64,000 nucleotides of DNA from Methylomonas koyamae. Lineage in GTDB: Bacteria > Pseudomonadota > Gammaproteobacteria > Methylococcales > Methylomonadaceae. The translations under genes were made by a program, and so were the position numbers. The notes under the pieces were generated by a model. The model was not told where the DNA came from and ran no database searches. It saw only the letters and a list, made by a program, of their open reading frames with translations. Every line of letters starts with the position of its first letter. Position 1 is the first letter of the stretch. Positions 1-7,909 of the stretch are shown piece by piece. The stretch is taken from positions 124,001-188,000 of the forward strand of contig NZ_PPPU01000013.1 of assembly GCF_006483455.1 (NCBI RefSeq). Reading direction: 5' to 3'.

Positions 1-92
1 GGTTGAACATTGGCAGCATGCCCGCAAAGTGTTTAACAACCACCCGTTGGACCGGCGCAAAATTTAGATTTTGGATCTCAGAGCTGATTGCC

Positions 93-1232
93 GTGACTCA
101 CAAACATCATGTCGCTTATTTAGACAGCATGCGCGGATTGGCCGCAATGGCCGTCATCAGTGAACATTACGTGATTGCGTATGGTCTGCCGTGCCAGGCA
201 CAACGTTGTCAGCAAATTTTAGACACGCCTCCCTTCAACTTTTGGTGGGATGGTGGCGCAGCGGTATCGATGTTTTTTGTGTTGAGCGGCATGGTGTTGT
301 CTTTGAAATACTTTCGTTCAGGCCTTCACCCCGATTTGACGCATTTCAATTTGCTGAATTACATCTTGGCGCGCCTTTCTCGACTTTGGCCGCCTTACTT
401 GGCGGTGTTGGCGCTTAGCGGGTTGCTCTATCTCAAAGCGAGCGATATTCCGTTTGATTCGATAATACTGCCCGCGAACGCATGGTTAACCGAGATGTGG
501 AGGGCCAATCCATTGACCCCACAACAAATGATTAGCGAAGCGATGTTGTTAAAAATGCCGGATAACATCATCTTGTTGCCTCAGGCTTGGACTTTGACTA
601 TTGAGTTAGTGTTATCCTTGCTGCTGCCATTGGGCTTGCTTTTAGCCGAGCGGGGTATTGTATGGTTACTGTTTTTCTCTGGATTAGCAGTAACCTTGCT
701 GGGCGTATCGCCCTTTCTGTGGCATTTTCTGATTGGTCTAATGATTGCTAAACACTATACCGCGCTTACAGGCTATTTGGGCATGAAACGCTGGCGACGC
801 TGGTTGGTTTTACTGATAGCGATCGTTTTTTATACATCAGGTGGGCTATTCCAACATTTGGACATCAGGGAAAGCATTGTCTGGGCAAGCTCAGGGTTTG
901 GGGCTGCGTTGATCCTTTTATTTGCGTCAAGCTCCGAAAACACGCAAGCAGTTCTAACACATCCCATCCTTAGGCAGATTGGCAGGGTGTCATACAGCGC
1001 CTATTTGATTCACATGCTGATCTTGCTATGTGTTACTCCGCGAATCTTGCATTGGTTGGAGCCAATACTGGTTGGCCATTTGGCATTATGGTTGGGCGGT
1101 TATCTGATGTCTGTGATAGTGATTCTGGGGCTTTCGGTGATTGGATACTATTTCTTGGAAATTCCCAGCATTTCATTGGGGCGCCGTATAACCAACTTCA
1201 AGGATTGGTTGAAGACCAATACGGTTTTTTGA
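93..1232 (+). CDS. Acyltransferase 3 family membrane protein (OafA/YrhL-like), start uncertain
   Basis: Integral membrane O-acyltransferase, the family that moves acyl groups onto surface sugars or lipids. Near the N-terminus the pattern D-S-M-R-G-L-A-A followed by a buried E-H-Y matches the family signature, where the His is essential. About nine or ten hydrophobic segments follow and the protein ends in a short basic tail. The frame stays open to the left edge of the window, so the gene may begin outside it. I chose GTG at 93 because the signature begins about 10 residues later; ATG at 129 would cut into it and TTG at 3 adds an unlikely leader. No partner glycan gene is visible, so the substrate cannot be named. 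Confidence 0.8.
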   Translation: MTHKHHVAYLDSMRGLAAMAVISEHYVIAYGLPCQAQRCQQILDTPPFNFWWDGGAAVSMFFVLSGMVLSLKYFRSGLHPDLTHFNLLNYILARLSRLWPPYLAVLALSGLLYLKASDIPFDSIILPANAWLTEMWRANPLTPQQMISEAMLLKMPDNIILLPQAWTLTIELVLSLLLPLGLLLAERGIVWLLFFSGLAVTLLGVSPFLWHFLIGLMIAKHYTALTGYLGMKRWRRWLVLLIAIVFYTSGGLFQHLDIRESIVWASSGFGAALILLFASSSENTQAVLTHPILRQIGRVSYSAYLIHMLILLCVTPRILHWLEPILVGHLALWLGGYLMSVIVILGLSVIGYYFLEIPSISLGRRITNFKDWLKTNTVF

Positions 1233-1360
1233 TACCAATCCTTTCGGTAGTCATTTTCGGATTGGATTTTGCCTCCCTTTTAATAAAGCCAATTAACAGT
1301 TCTCGATTGACCGGTTTATGTCATCTTATGATCGTCCGGGAGCTAACTGAGTATGACTGC

Positions 1361-1505
1361 CGTTGGATGCGGTCGTCAAAGACTGCTTTGTAGACTCCCG
1401 TTTCAAAAATCTGGATTTGGCCGACTGGCGGCTCTGGAGAAACACGACAGGCAAAAATGGGTCGGTTTTGCTCGTTCGTTTCTGTCAGAGCAAGTTCGGC
1501 CAATT
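1361..1505 (-). repeat. Degenerate interspersed repeat, copy A
   Basis: Read on the minus strand this stretch matches the repeat at 6340-6530: both share GCCAGTC, AAATCCAGATTTT, GAAAC, CAAAGCAG, CGACC and CCAAC in the same order and spacing. It fills most of the gap between the acyltransferase and the next minus-strand gene. Short frames inside it follow from the repeat and are not genes. The rest of 1233-1525 shows no gene. Confidence 0.6.
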
Positions 1506-1525
1506 TGAGCCCTTAGGTAGGATGG

Positions 1526-1825
1526 CTAAAGAACGTTCCTCACCTGCGGAAGGAAGTTGTAGAGGTCGGACTTGCGGTGTCTTTCAGCATCGAAAATATC
1601 GATGGCAGTATTCATCGGAACGATGTTTTTTAATACCAGATTAGATAAAACAGAACGCAAGGCTAAAAGTTTCACCAATCGCTCATCCTCAGGATGCGCT
1701 TTAGCTAAATTTTCGTTTTTGGTCTCCAAGGAAGGATCGAGACAAAAGTATTTTGGTTTGTCTTCAGGCCAAAGCTTTTCATCACCCTCTGCAAAGGCCA
1801 CACTGGAAAAGATCCACAGTGCCAA
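1526..1825 (-). CDS. Small unknown protein or gene remnant downstream of the SRAP gene
   Basis: I do not recognise this 99-residue product. It opens at a TTG with a hydrophobic run ending in VAFAEG, which looks like the end of a signal peptide whose basic start is missing, followed by a charged helical body. It lies in the same reading frame as the SRAP gene, separated only by that gene's TAG stop and 10 sense codons. No ATG or clear ribosome site is present. It may be the tail of a secreted protein whose 5' end was lost when the SOS block arrived, or a weakly translated small gene. Confidence 0.35.
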   Translation of the reverse strand: MALWIFSSVAFAEGDEKLWPEDKPKYFCLDPSLETKNENLAKAHPEDERLVKLLALRSVLSNLVLKNIVPMNTAIDIFDAERHRKSDLYNFLPQVRNVL

Positions 1826-1855
1826 CTGTGATTGACGCCAAGATTGCGCGTTAGC

Positions 1856-2512
1856 CTAAATCGGGGCAATACAACGCCCATCATCATGCCGTGGATTATT
1901 GACCCAATCGCCAATCGGTGTCGCAACCATGTTGGAGTAGGCGGGGTCATTGAGCAACCGATAGGCATCAGCCGCATCCGCAGCTTTGTTGAGCCAGTCG
2001 TGATAATGCTCAGGCGCAATGATTATCGGCATCCGCTCATGAATCGGTTGCATCAATGCGTTGGCAGCGGTGGTGATGATGGTGCAGGAATACAGGGTTT
2101 CGGTTTCGGCCTGCCACTGTTCCCAAAGTCCGGCAAAGGCGAAGGGCTGGCGATCATCGCGGTGGATGTGGAAAGCTTGTTTGCCGTTACGGCGTTCCCA
2201 TTCGTAAAACCCGTCTGCGGGTATCAAGCAGCGTCGATGTTTAAACGCACTGCGAAACGAGGGCTTTTCCCGTAGGGTTTCCAGGCGGGCATTGATCAAG
2301 TGCGAACTGTTTTTACTGTCTTTCGCCCAGGACGGCACCAATCCCCAGAACAGATTCACCGCCTTGCGTGAGCCATCATCGAGTTCGACGATGTTCAAAA
2401 TCTTCCGGCTCGGCGCGATGTTGTAGCTGGGCTGGAATCGAATCGGCCTCAACACCTGGAAATGCTCGGCCAGCGTTGCCCCGTCAGTGGTCAGGCTGTA
2501 GCGACCGCACAT
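1856..2512 (-). CDS. SOS response-associated peptidase (SRAP, YedK/HMCES family)
   Basis: SRAP proteins bond covalently through Cys2 to abasic sites in single-stranded DNA and shield replication forks. The start at 2512 gives MCGRYSLTT, placing the catalytic Cys at position 2 after Met removal; an upstream Met would bury it and is rejected. Other family marks are N-I-A-P-S near residue 40, W-G-L-V-P-S-W, the N-A-R-L-E-T segment, and the C-L-I-P-A-D-G-F-Y-E-W block. Length, 218 residues, is normal. It is divergent from umuD-umuC across 84 bases carrying a candidate LexA box, so joint damage induction is likely. Confidence 0.93.
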   Translation of the reverse strand: MCGRYSLTTDGATLAEHFQVLRPIRFQPSYNIAPSRKILNIVELDDGSRKAVNLFWGLVPSWAKDSKNSSHLINARLETLREKPSFRSAFKHRRCLIPADGFYEWERRNGKQAFHIHRDDRQPFAFAGLWEQWQAETETLYSCTIITTAANALMQPIHERMPIIIAPEHYHDWLNKAADAADAYRLLNDPAYSNMVATPIGDWVNNPRHDDGRCIAPI

Positions 2513-2530
2513 GGCTGGCACCCTAATAAA

Positions 2531-2545
2531 GAACAAATGTAGAAC
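2531..2545. promoter_or_regulatory. Candidate LexA/SOS box, GAAC-N7-GAAC type
   Basis: GAAC at 2531-2534 and again at 2542-2545 with exactly seven bases between; the surrounding direct repeat is GAACAAATG spaced by two bases. It lies between the divergent SRAP and umuD starts. The spacing and half-site match the LexA operator of Alphaproteobacteria (GTTC-N7-GTTC read on the other strand) and not the CTGT-N8-ACAG box usual in Gammaproteobacteria, which I do not see here. Confidence 0.55.
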
Positions 2546-2596
2546 AAATGCATTTTCGACGGTAGACTATGCAGCCCTAGAAGTTGCCATGGAGCG

Positions 2597-3085
2597 ATGA
2601 TGTCGAATCTGCCGTTACAGTTCAAGTTGAAGCATCGTGCGTTTGCTGGATTGAATCTGGACCACCCTGCCATCTTGACGCCCAAGTGGCCACTGTCTGC
2701 ATGCCGCTTGCCATTATTCGCCAGCAAAGTCTCGGCGGGCTTTCCGTCGCCGGCAGCGGATTATGTCGACAAAACCCTTGATCTGAACGAACTGCTGGTG
2801 CAAAAACCGGCAGCCACTTTTTTTGTCCGTGCTCAAGGCGATTCAATGTTGGGGGCCGGCATCCATCCCAACGACATTCTGGTGGTGGATCGCTCGATAG
2901 AGCCGGTTTCAGGCAAAATCGTGATCTGCGCGTTGAATGGCGAGCTGACGGTTAAACGCTTGGTATTGGAAGACGAGCAATGGAAACTCCGTGCTGAAAA
3001 TCCGGCCTATCCCGATTTCCCACTCCACGACGAGCTGGAACTGGTGGTTTGGGGTGTGGTCACCAACGTCATTCATGCCGTGTGA
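2597..3085 (+). CDS. umuD: UmuD-like LexA-fold protease subunit of DNA polymerase V
   Basis: S24 peptidase that cuts itself when stimulated by RecA filaments; the trimmed form joins UmuC as polymerase V for translesion synthesis. The cleavage site is visible as A47-G48 in S-A-G-F-P-S-P-A-A-D-Y. The catalytic serine is S83 in G-D-S-M and the lysine is K120 in E-L-T-V-K-R. At 162 residues it is longer than E. coli UmuD (139) because of an N-terminal extension with no internal Met. A GGAG sequence precedes two adjacent ATG codons at 2597 and 2600. Its stop overlaps the umuC start, so the two are translationally coupled. Confidence 0.93.
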   Translation: MMSNLPLQFKLKHRAFAGLNLDHPAILTPKWPLSACRLPLFASKVSAGFPSPAADYVDKTLDLNELLVQKPAATFFVRAQGDSMLGAGIHPNDILVVDRSIEPVSGKIVICALNGELTVKRLVLEDEQWKLRAENPAYPDFPLHDELELVVWGVVTNVIHAV

Positions 3086-4383
3086 CGGAGATCGTTACCC
3101 AGTCAGCCAAGCTGATCGGCCTGGTCGATTGCAACAATTTTTACGTCAGCTGTGAACGGGTGTTTCGGCCAGACCTGATCGGTAAGCCGGTGGCCGTACT
3201 CAGCAACAATGACGGCTGCATTGTCGCCCGCAGCAATGAAGTCAAAGCGCTGGGCATCAAAATGGGCGTGCCGCTGTTTCAGGTGCGGCAGTTGGTGGAT
3301 CAACATCAGATCCAGCTATTCTCGTCCAATTACACGCTGTATGCCGATATGTCGGCACGGGTGATGTCGATTCTGGAAACCTTCGCGCCGACAGTGGAAG
3401 TCTATTCCATCGACGAAGCCTTTCTCGATTTCACCGATCTGTATCCTTGTCGCCGAGACCCGATCGCTTATGCCAATCAGATTAAACAAGCCGTGCAGCG
3501 TCAGGTCGGGATTCCAGTCTGCGTCGGCCTGGGTCCGACTAAGACCTTGGCCAAACTCGCCAACTTTGCCGCCAAAAAATGGCCGCAAACCCGCGGGATA
3601 CTGAATCTGTCCGATCCGCTCAGACGGGAAAAACTGATGAAGATCGTGCCGGTCGATGAAGTGTGGGGCATTGGTCGCCGGCTATCCAAGCAGCTTGATC
3701 AGCTGGGCATAAGCACGGTTTGGGATTTAGCCCGACAATCGCCGCAGAAAATGCAGCAGCAATTCAGCATCGTCATGGCACGAACTATCATGGAGCTGAA
3801 TGGCATTGCCTGTCTGGACCTGGAAGAAATTGCCTCCGACAAGCAGCAAATCGTTTGCTCGCGCAGTTTCAGCCGCAAACTGACCACGCTGCAAGAACTC
3901 AGTCCGGCGATGGCCGAATTTGCTTGCCGTGCCACCGAAAAACTCCGCCAGCAACACTCGGTGACTGGCTGCGTCACCGTCTTTATCCGCACAAATCCTT
4001 TCTCCGAACACGAACCGCAATACCAGCGTGCCGCCAGTCAAAAACTCCAATTCCCCAGCCAGGACAGCCGCATCATTACCGGTATCGTCCAACAACTGCT
4101 CAAGGAAATTTATCGCCCCGGCTATAGCTATCAAAAATGCGGGGTACAGCTCAGCCAGATTCAACCGCAAACCGCGCCGGAACAATTTGATTTATTCGGC
4201 AACAACCAAACCCAGGAAAGCCCTCAGCTGATGCAAGCCGTAGATCAAATCAATCGCCGGTTTCCCAAAGGCATTGCTATTGCCAGTACCAAAATCGACC
4301 AGACCTGGAAGCCTAAGGCGGAGAGGATTTCACAGCGCTATACGACGAATTGGCGGGATTTAGCTACGGTGAATTGCCGCTAG
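3082..4383 (+). CDS. umuC: UmuC-like Y-family DNA polymerase (Pol V catalytic subunit)
   Basis: Error-prone translesion polymerase. The N-terminus carries L-V-D-C-N-N-F-Y with the first catalytic Asp, and the second acidic pair is in Y-S-I-D-E-A-F-L-D. The middle has the V-C-V-G-L-G-P-T-K-T-L-A-K palm/thumb signature, followed by helix-hairpin-helix and little-finger regions; the C-terminal DUF4113-type tail includes R-F-P-K-G. I chose GTG at 3082, which overlaps the umuD stop as GTGA; an upstream Met at 3049 would add 11 residues read through umuD. Length, 433 residues, fits UmuC (422 in E. coli). The operon is under the candidate SOS box. Confidence 0.94.
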   Translation: MTEIVTQSAKLIGLVDCNNFYVSCERVFRPDLIGKPVAVLSNNDGCIVARSNEVKALGIKMGVPLFQVRQLVDQHQIQLFSSNYTLYADMSARVMSILETFAPTVEVYSIDEAFLDFTDLYPCRRDPIAYANQIKQAVQRQVGIPVCVGLGPTKTLAKLANFAAKKWPQTRGILNLSDPLRREKLMKIVPVDEVWGIGRRLSKQLDQLGISTVWDLARQSPQKMQQQFSIVMARTIMELNGIACLDLEEIASDKQQIVCSRSFSRKLTTLQELSPAMAEFACRATEKLRQQHSVTGCVTVFIRTNPFSEHEPQYQRAASQKLQFPSQDSRIITGIVQQLLKEIYRPGYSYQKCGVQLSQIQPQTAPEQFDLFGNNQTQESPQLMQAVDQINRRFPKGIAIASTKIDQTWKPKAERISQRYTTNWRDLATVNCR

Positions 4384-4503
4384 CAAATCAATTTAACCTG
4401 AATGGGTGATACTGTATTGCCAACTCCCCGCTATAAGGTGTTTGATCGAACTGTATACCCGCGCGACGTTCAAAGCGGCTAAGAGGTCGCGGCTCGGACT
4501 GAT

Positions 4504-5028
4504 TCACCACTGATGTTGCGGACGCTCTAGGCCGAACAAATCATGAACTTCGTTGATGGCGCTGGAGGAAATCATGCCCATAACGACGCGATTCATTTTT
4601 TTGATAATTTCCGGCAAACGGGGGCTGTGAATGCCTTCATCTTCCAGGTGGCACAGGTAGAAAAAAGCCAGCTCGTTTAACGAGCCCAGCACTCGTCTGC
4701 TGTTGGTGTTGGCAAACCTGACTTCGGCAAAGTCGGTCATCAGATTTTGAATAAAGGTCTGCTCGAAACCTTCCGCGGCCAATACGCAATGCAGATAGGA
4801 TTTAAACAGTTGGATCAGTTGGGTAGCGTCAAGCTGGGGTACATCGGCAATCAAGAAATTGAAAAGCGTTTGGTCGTTGGCTACCAACAGACAGGGGCGA
4901 CCGTCGATCTCGATTAGATTGAGGTGCCACGAGCAGAAATTAGAGGTTTCGACACTCGCATCGACCAGGTCGGTTTTTTTCAGCTTGAGTGCAGTTTGCA
5001 GCTTTTTGGTACAGCGTAAAACCAGCAT
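4504..5028 (-). CDS. DUF6933-type protein of unknown function
   Basis: A soluble 174-residue protein that begins M-L-V-L-R-C-T-K-K-L, followed by W-H-L-N-L and G-R-P-C-L-L-V-A-N-D, the pattern of the DUF6933 family. No catalytic motif is evident. The start at 5028 shares one base with the stop of the upstream gene (TAATG), so the two are coupled; an upstream Met at 5043 lies inside that gene. Proteins of this family are often beside pRiA4b ORF-3-like genes, as here. The job of the pair is not known to me. Confidence 0.6.
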   Translation of the reverse strand: MLVLRCTKKLQTALKLKKTDLVDASVETSNFCSWHLNLIEIDGRPCLLVANDQTLFNFLIADVPQLDATQLIQLFKSYLHCVLAAEGFEQTFIQNLMTDFAEVRFANTNSRRVLGSLNELAFFYLCHLEDEGIHSPRLPEIIKKMNRVVMGMISSSAINEVHDLFGLERPQHQW

Positions 5029-5654
5029 TATTTGCCGCCCCAACGGTTAAACAAGATACGCATGATCGCTGCGTTGGCCAATCGCCGGTCAAATCTCTCA
5101 GGGTCGAAATCGCCGTCTGCCCATTCGAGCAAATGGGCGGCTTCTTCAGAATTCGGTTCCTCCTGCAGGACTTCCAGAAAATCGGCATAACCCTCCGGGC
5201 CGCCGACATCTTCCGGAGGACCAGAGCGTGCGCCATCCAATACCCAGGCGCCGCCTTTGGGATCGTTGTCTAAGTCGTTGCGAATCTCCTCGACGGTCAC
5301 CAGGTGTTCCCAGTTATCACCCAAATCGTAGCGATAGAGCATAGTGTCACCGGTAGCCAGCAAGCGATTCAAATAGGCTTTGCGCTCGTCCAGCATATCG
5401 AGCTCATCGCCTGGGTCCGGCAGGGCATAAATCTTGTCTCGAATTTTAAACTGATGCAGGTGATAGTCGCTCCAGCCAAAGGCGGCCTGAATAAAGTGGT
5501 GTAACTTCGCCAAACTGATACGGCCATCGACTTCCAACCTTCGCCAGATCGGTGGGCGAATTTCATTAGGCCTAAGCTCGATATGCAGCGTGTACAAGCA
5601 TGGTTGACTGGTACTGTTGGTGTGTTTCTTACGAACGGGCTTTTGCTCGACCAT
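5028..5654 (-). CDS. Plasmid pRiA4b ORF-3 family protein
   Basis: The product begins with a basic, Ser/Thr-rich leader and then shows the family signature: L-R-P-N-E-I-R-P-P-I-W-R-R, L-H-H-F-I-Q-A-A-F-G-W, D-Y-H-L-H-Q-F, and Y-R-Y-D-L-G-D-N-W-E-H. The later part has the typical G-A-R-S-G-P-P-E-D-V-G-G-P-E-G-Y. The start at 5654 gives MVEQKPVRKK; a Met 35 residues upstream would run into the neighbouring intergenic region and is unlikely. Members occur on plasmids and beside transposons, but the biochemical role is unknown. It heads a two-gene operon with the DUF6933 gene. Confidence 0.85.
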   Translation of the reverse strand: MVEQKPVRKKHTNSTSQPCLYTLHIELRPNEIRPPIWRRLEVDGRISLAKLHHFIQAAFGWSDYHLHQFKIRDKIYALPDPGDELDMLDERKAYLNRLLATGDTMLYRYDLGDNWEHLVTVEEIRNDLDNDPKGGAWVLDGARSGPPEDVGGPEGYADFLEVLQEEPNSEEAAHLLEWADGDFDPERFDRRLANAAIMRILFNRWGGK

Positions 5655-5790
5655 GTCGAATCTCGATATATTAATGCGCTGTAGTTTAACCCTACGGCAA
5701 CCGAATTCGAATCGACAATATTGATCGCGCGTTTTGATAAAGCGGCTTACACTACCCACACGACTGATTCACCCGTGCAGGAGTTATCAG

Positions 5791-6300
5791 ATGTCTTTAT
5801 CCATGTTTGCCATTTCGGTTCCGCCCCTCGTCCGCAGTCTGACGCAATTACGATCCATTCTGGAAAAAGCGACTGATTTCGCAGAGACCAAAAGGTTTGA
5901 TCCGTCGGTATTGGTCAACGCACGCCTATATCCCGACATGTACCCGTTGAAGCGTCAGGTGCAAATTGCTAGTGACGTTTCCAAGGGTGCTGTTTCCCGT
6001 TTAGCCGGACAGGAGCCTCCGAAGTTCGACGATGTTGAAAACTCGTTTGCCGAGTTGATCGAGCGAGTTGATAAAACATTGGCGCATATCAACTCGTTTA
6101 CCGCTGAACAAATCGATGGATCGGAAGCCACGACGATTTTGCTGCCCTTGCATGACCGTACATTGACCTTTACCGGCTTAACCTACGTGACACACTTCGT
6201 GCTACCCAATGTATATTTTCACGTGACTACTACTTACGCCATTCTGCGGCACAATGGGTTGGAAATCGGCAAGAAGGATTACCTGGGTGAGTTCGGTTGA
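5791..6300 (+). CDS. DUF1993 family protein
   Basis: A 169-residue soluble protein beginning M-S-L-S-M-F-A-I-S-V-P. Family marks are F-V-L-P-N-V-Y-F-H-V-T-T-T-Y-A-I-L-R near the end and N-A-R-L-Y-P-D-M-Y-P-L in the first third. DUF1993 proteins are predicted four-helix bundles of the DinB-like type, with no assigned reaction. The start at 5791 is set by CAGGAG 8 bases upstream. It stands alone between a divergent gene pair and a repeat-filled gap. Confidence 0.8.
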   Translation: MSLSMFAISVPPLVRSLTQLRSILEKATDFAETKRFDPSVLVNARLYPDMYPLKRQVQIASDVSKGAVSRLAGQEPPKFDDVENSFAELIERVDKTLAHINSFTAEQIDGSEATTILLPLHDRTLTFTGLTYVTHFVLPNVYFHVTTTYAILRHNGLEIGKKDYLGEFG

Positions 6301-6339
6301 TTGTGAATTAATTAGAAAGCTGACATCCATTTTGTTTGG

Positions 6340-6530
6340 CTGACGGTGACATTTCGACCCCATTTCTGCCGGTTGATATTCTACATTGCGGCCAGTCTGG
6401 GAAATCCAGATTTTGGAAACTGGCGGACTGCAAAGCAGCCGCTGGCGACCTCAACCAACCGGCCAAAAGGCGACAGACGCAACAAAAGCGCCAACGACAA
6501 ATGTCCATCCCAAAGCAGGCGTAGGGCGTG
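6340..6530 (+). repeat. Degenerate interspersed repeat, copy B (longest)
   Basis: This is the fullest copy of a repeat found in the gaps of the first 10 kb. Ordered blocks shared with 1361-1505 (minus strand) include ACCCATTT, TGCC, GCCAGTC, AAATCCAGATTTT, GAAAC and CAAAGCAG. Its 3' part, with GCCAAC, AATGTC, CCC and AAGCAG, is shared with 7795-7850. Frames of 60-70 codons within it are by-products. The rest of 6301-6681 is AT-rich and probably holds the promoter of the next gene. Confidence 0.6.
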
Positions 6531-6681
6531 GTGAGTTTACGAACCGCACTTATCTTGAACGATACATTACCTCATCCACAGACTTTAAACACTCTCATAA
6601 TTAATTAAAACCATATAAAATGGGTTTAATTCTTGACTAGCAACCACCTCACCCGTTAGTACAACCAAAATCATAAAAGAC

Positions 6682-7686
6682 ATGAGAAGGATTAAAATAA
6701 TTCTACTAGTTTTAATTTTATTTAATACTGGATGTTCATCACTAAAAAAATTAACTCCAGAGATGGAAACATCTTATTTTGAAACATTTGCTAGAGGTGA
6801 AATTAGGTTAGACTGTAACTTAAGCTGTGCCGGTTTGTGGGGGAGAAATCGGAGTACAGAAAAAAGTTTATATGATTCTGCAAAGTGGAAAGAATTAGCA
6901 CTATTAGTAACCAAAGTGGGACATAACTCAGATCAAGCCTATTTTTATCTAGGCCGTTCAGCAGAAGGCCTCGGAATGCCAGATATTGCCCTCATCTATT
7001 ACAAATTAGCCGCAGAATCAAGAACCCCGTGTAACGGCATAATTAATAACTGTGATGGTTTATCATTTCCCCAAGATATTCGGGTGCGCGTAAGCTCAAT
7101 TTTATCGGCAAAAAAAAATCAAGAAACAACCCCAATAATTCCTGCTGGAGCTGAAACAGTTGTTAGCGATAAAGAACCAATTTCAGATAAAAAAACAGAT
7201 GAATACAATGAAGTTGCTATAGCTAAATCAGGTGGTGTTTATACAATTCCTGTGTTAATAAACGAAGTCCTAACTATGAGCTTCATTATTGATAGCGGAG
7301 CTGCCGATGTATCAATGTCCCCTGATGTTGTATTGACACTTATAAAAACAAAAACTGTTTCTAAAAATGATTGGCTTCCAGGTCAAAAATATAAATTAGC
7401 TGATGGTTCTGTCACACAAAGCAATAGGTTTGTAATTCGCACTTTGAAAATCGGAACTCGAACTTTGAAAAATATTCCTTGTAGCATTTCAAGTTCAATT
7501 GATGCTCCATTGCTTCTAGGGCAAAGCGCGTTGGAAGAATTGGGTAACTTCAGTTTCGATTATGACTCTGGACTTGTTCGGTTTAAAGAAAAATCGGAAA
7601 ATGAGACAAGGTGCAAAACCAATTTAGACTGTGGAAAAGGTTTAAAATGTCGAAGTAAAAAAAATGGCGGCACAGAATGTCGATAG
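6682..7686 (+). CDS. Lipoprotein with TPR/Sel1-like segment and retropepsin-like aspartic protease domain
   Basis: The N-terminus has a basic start, a hydrophobic core and a lipobox ending at Cys18 (N-T-G-C-S-S), so it should be lipid-anchored facing the periplasm. Residues about 85-115 form one Sel1/TPR-like helix pair (Y-F-Y-L-G-R-S-A-E-G-L). Residues 180-310 resemble single-domain retropepsins of clan AA: F-I-I-D-S-G-A-A-D-V with catalytic Asp204, a flap-like region, then P-L-L-L-G-Q-S-A-L-E. The tail carries a small Cys-rich module (C-K-T-N-L-D-C-G-K-G-L-K-C). The gene is plainly more AT-rich than the SOS and tra genes around it, which suggests recent transfer. No partner gene is adjacent. 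Confidence 0.72.
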   Translation: MRRIKIILLVLILFNTGCSSLKKLTPEMETSYFETFARGEIRLDCNLSCAGLWGRNRSTEKSLYDSAKWKELALLVTKVGHNSDQAYFYLGRSAEGLGMPDIALIYYKLAAESRTPCNGIINNCDGLSFPQDIRVRVSSILSAKKNQETTPIIPAGAETVVSDKEPISDKKTDEYNEVAIAKSGGVYTIPVLINEVLTMSFIIDSGAADVSMSPDVVLTLIKTKTVSKNDWLPGQKYKLADGSVTQSNRFVIRTLKIGTRTLKNIPCSISSSIDAPLLLGQSALEELGNFSFDYDSGLVRFKEKSENETRCKTNLDCGKGLKCRSKKNGGTECR

Positions 7687-7794
7687 AAAATTAGAATGCC
7701 TAATTGTTAGGAATAATCTTGTGTTTTATGGGGCAAGCTCAGATTCGATAAAGTTGTGTTAAGAACCATAACATTACATAGCTATCAGACGGAA

Positions 7795-7850
7795 CCGAAA
7801 TGCCAACAATGAATGTCTTGCCCGAAGCAGACGTAACACTTTTAATACTC
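7795..7850 (+). repeat. Degenerate interspersed repeat, partial copy D
   Basis: Blocks GCCAAC, AATGTC, CCC, AAGCAG and CGTA appear in the same order as in the 3' part of the copy at 6340-6530. Only this short end is recognisable. Nothing else is seen in 7687-7909. Confidence 0.4.
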
Positions 7851-7909
7851 GTAAACGATGCTGCGTGAGTTGTTTATCGGTATATAAGGACTTGATGACC
7901 CTTCCAGAT

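Noticed and set aside
1363..1644. A 93-codon plus-strand frame after the acyltransferase gene
   Set aside because: It overlaps the repeat and the opposite-strand frame, and has no family marks.
6336..6604. Overlapping 62-72 codon frames in the gap after the DUF1993 gene
   Set aside because: They coincide with the interspersed repeat and differ from any protein family; no ribosome sites.
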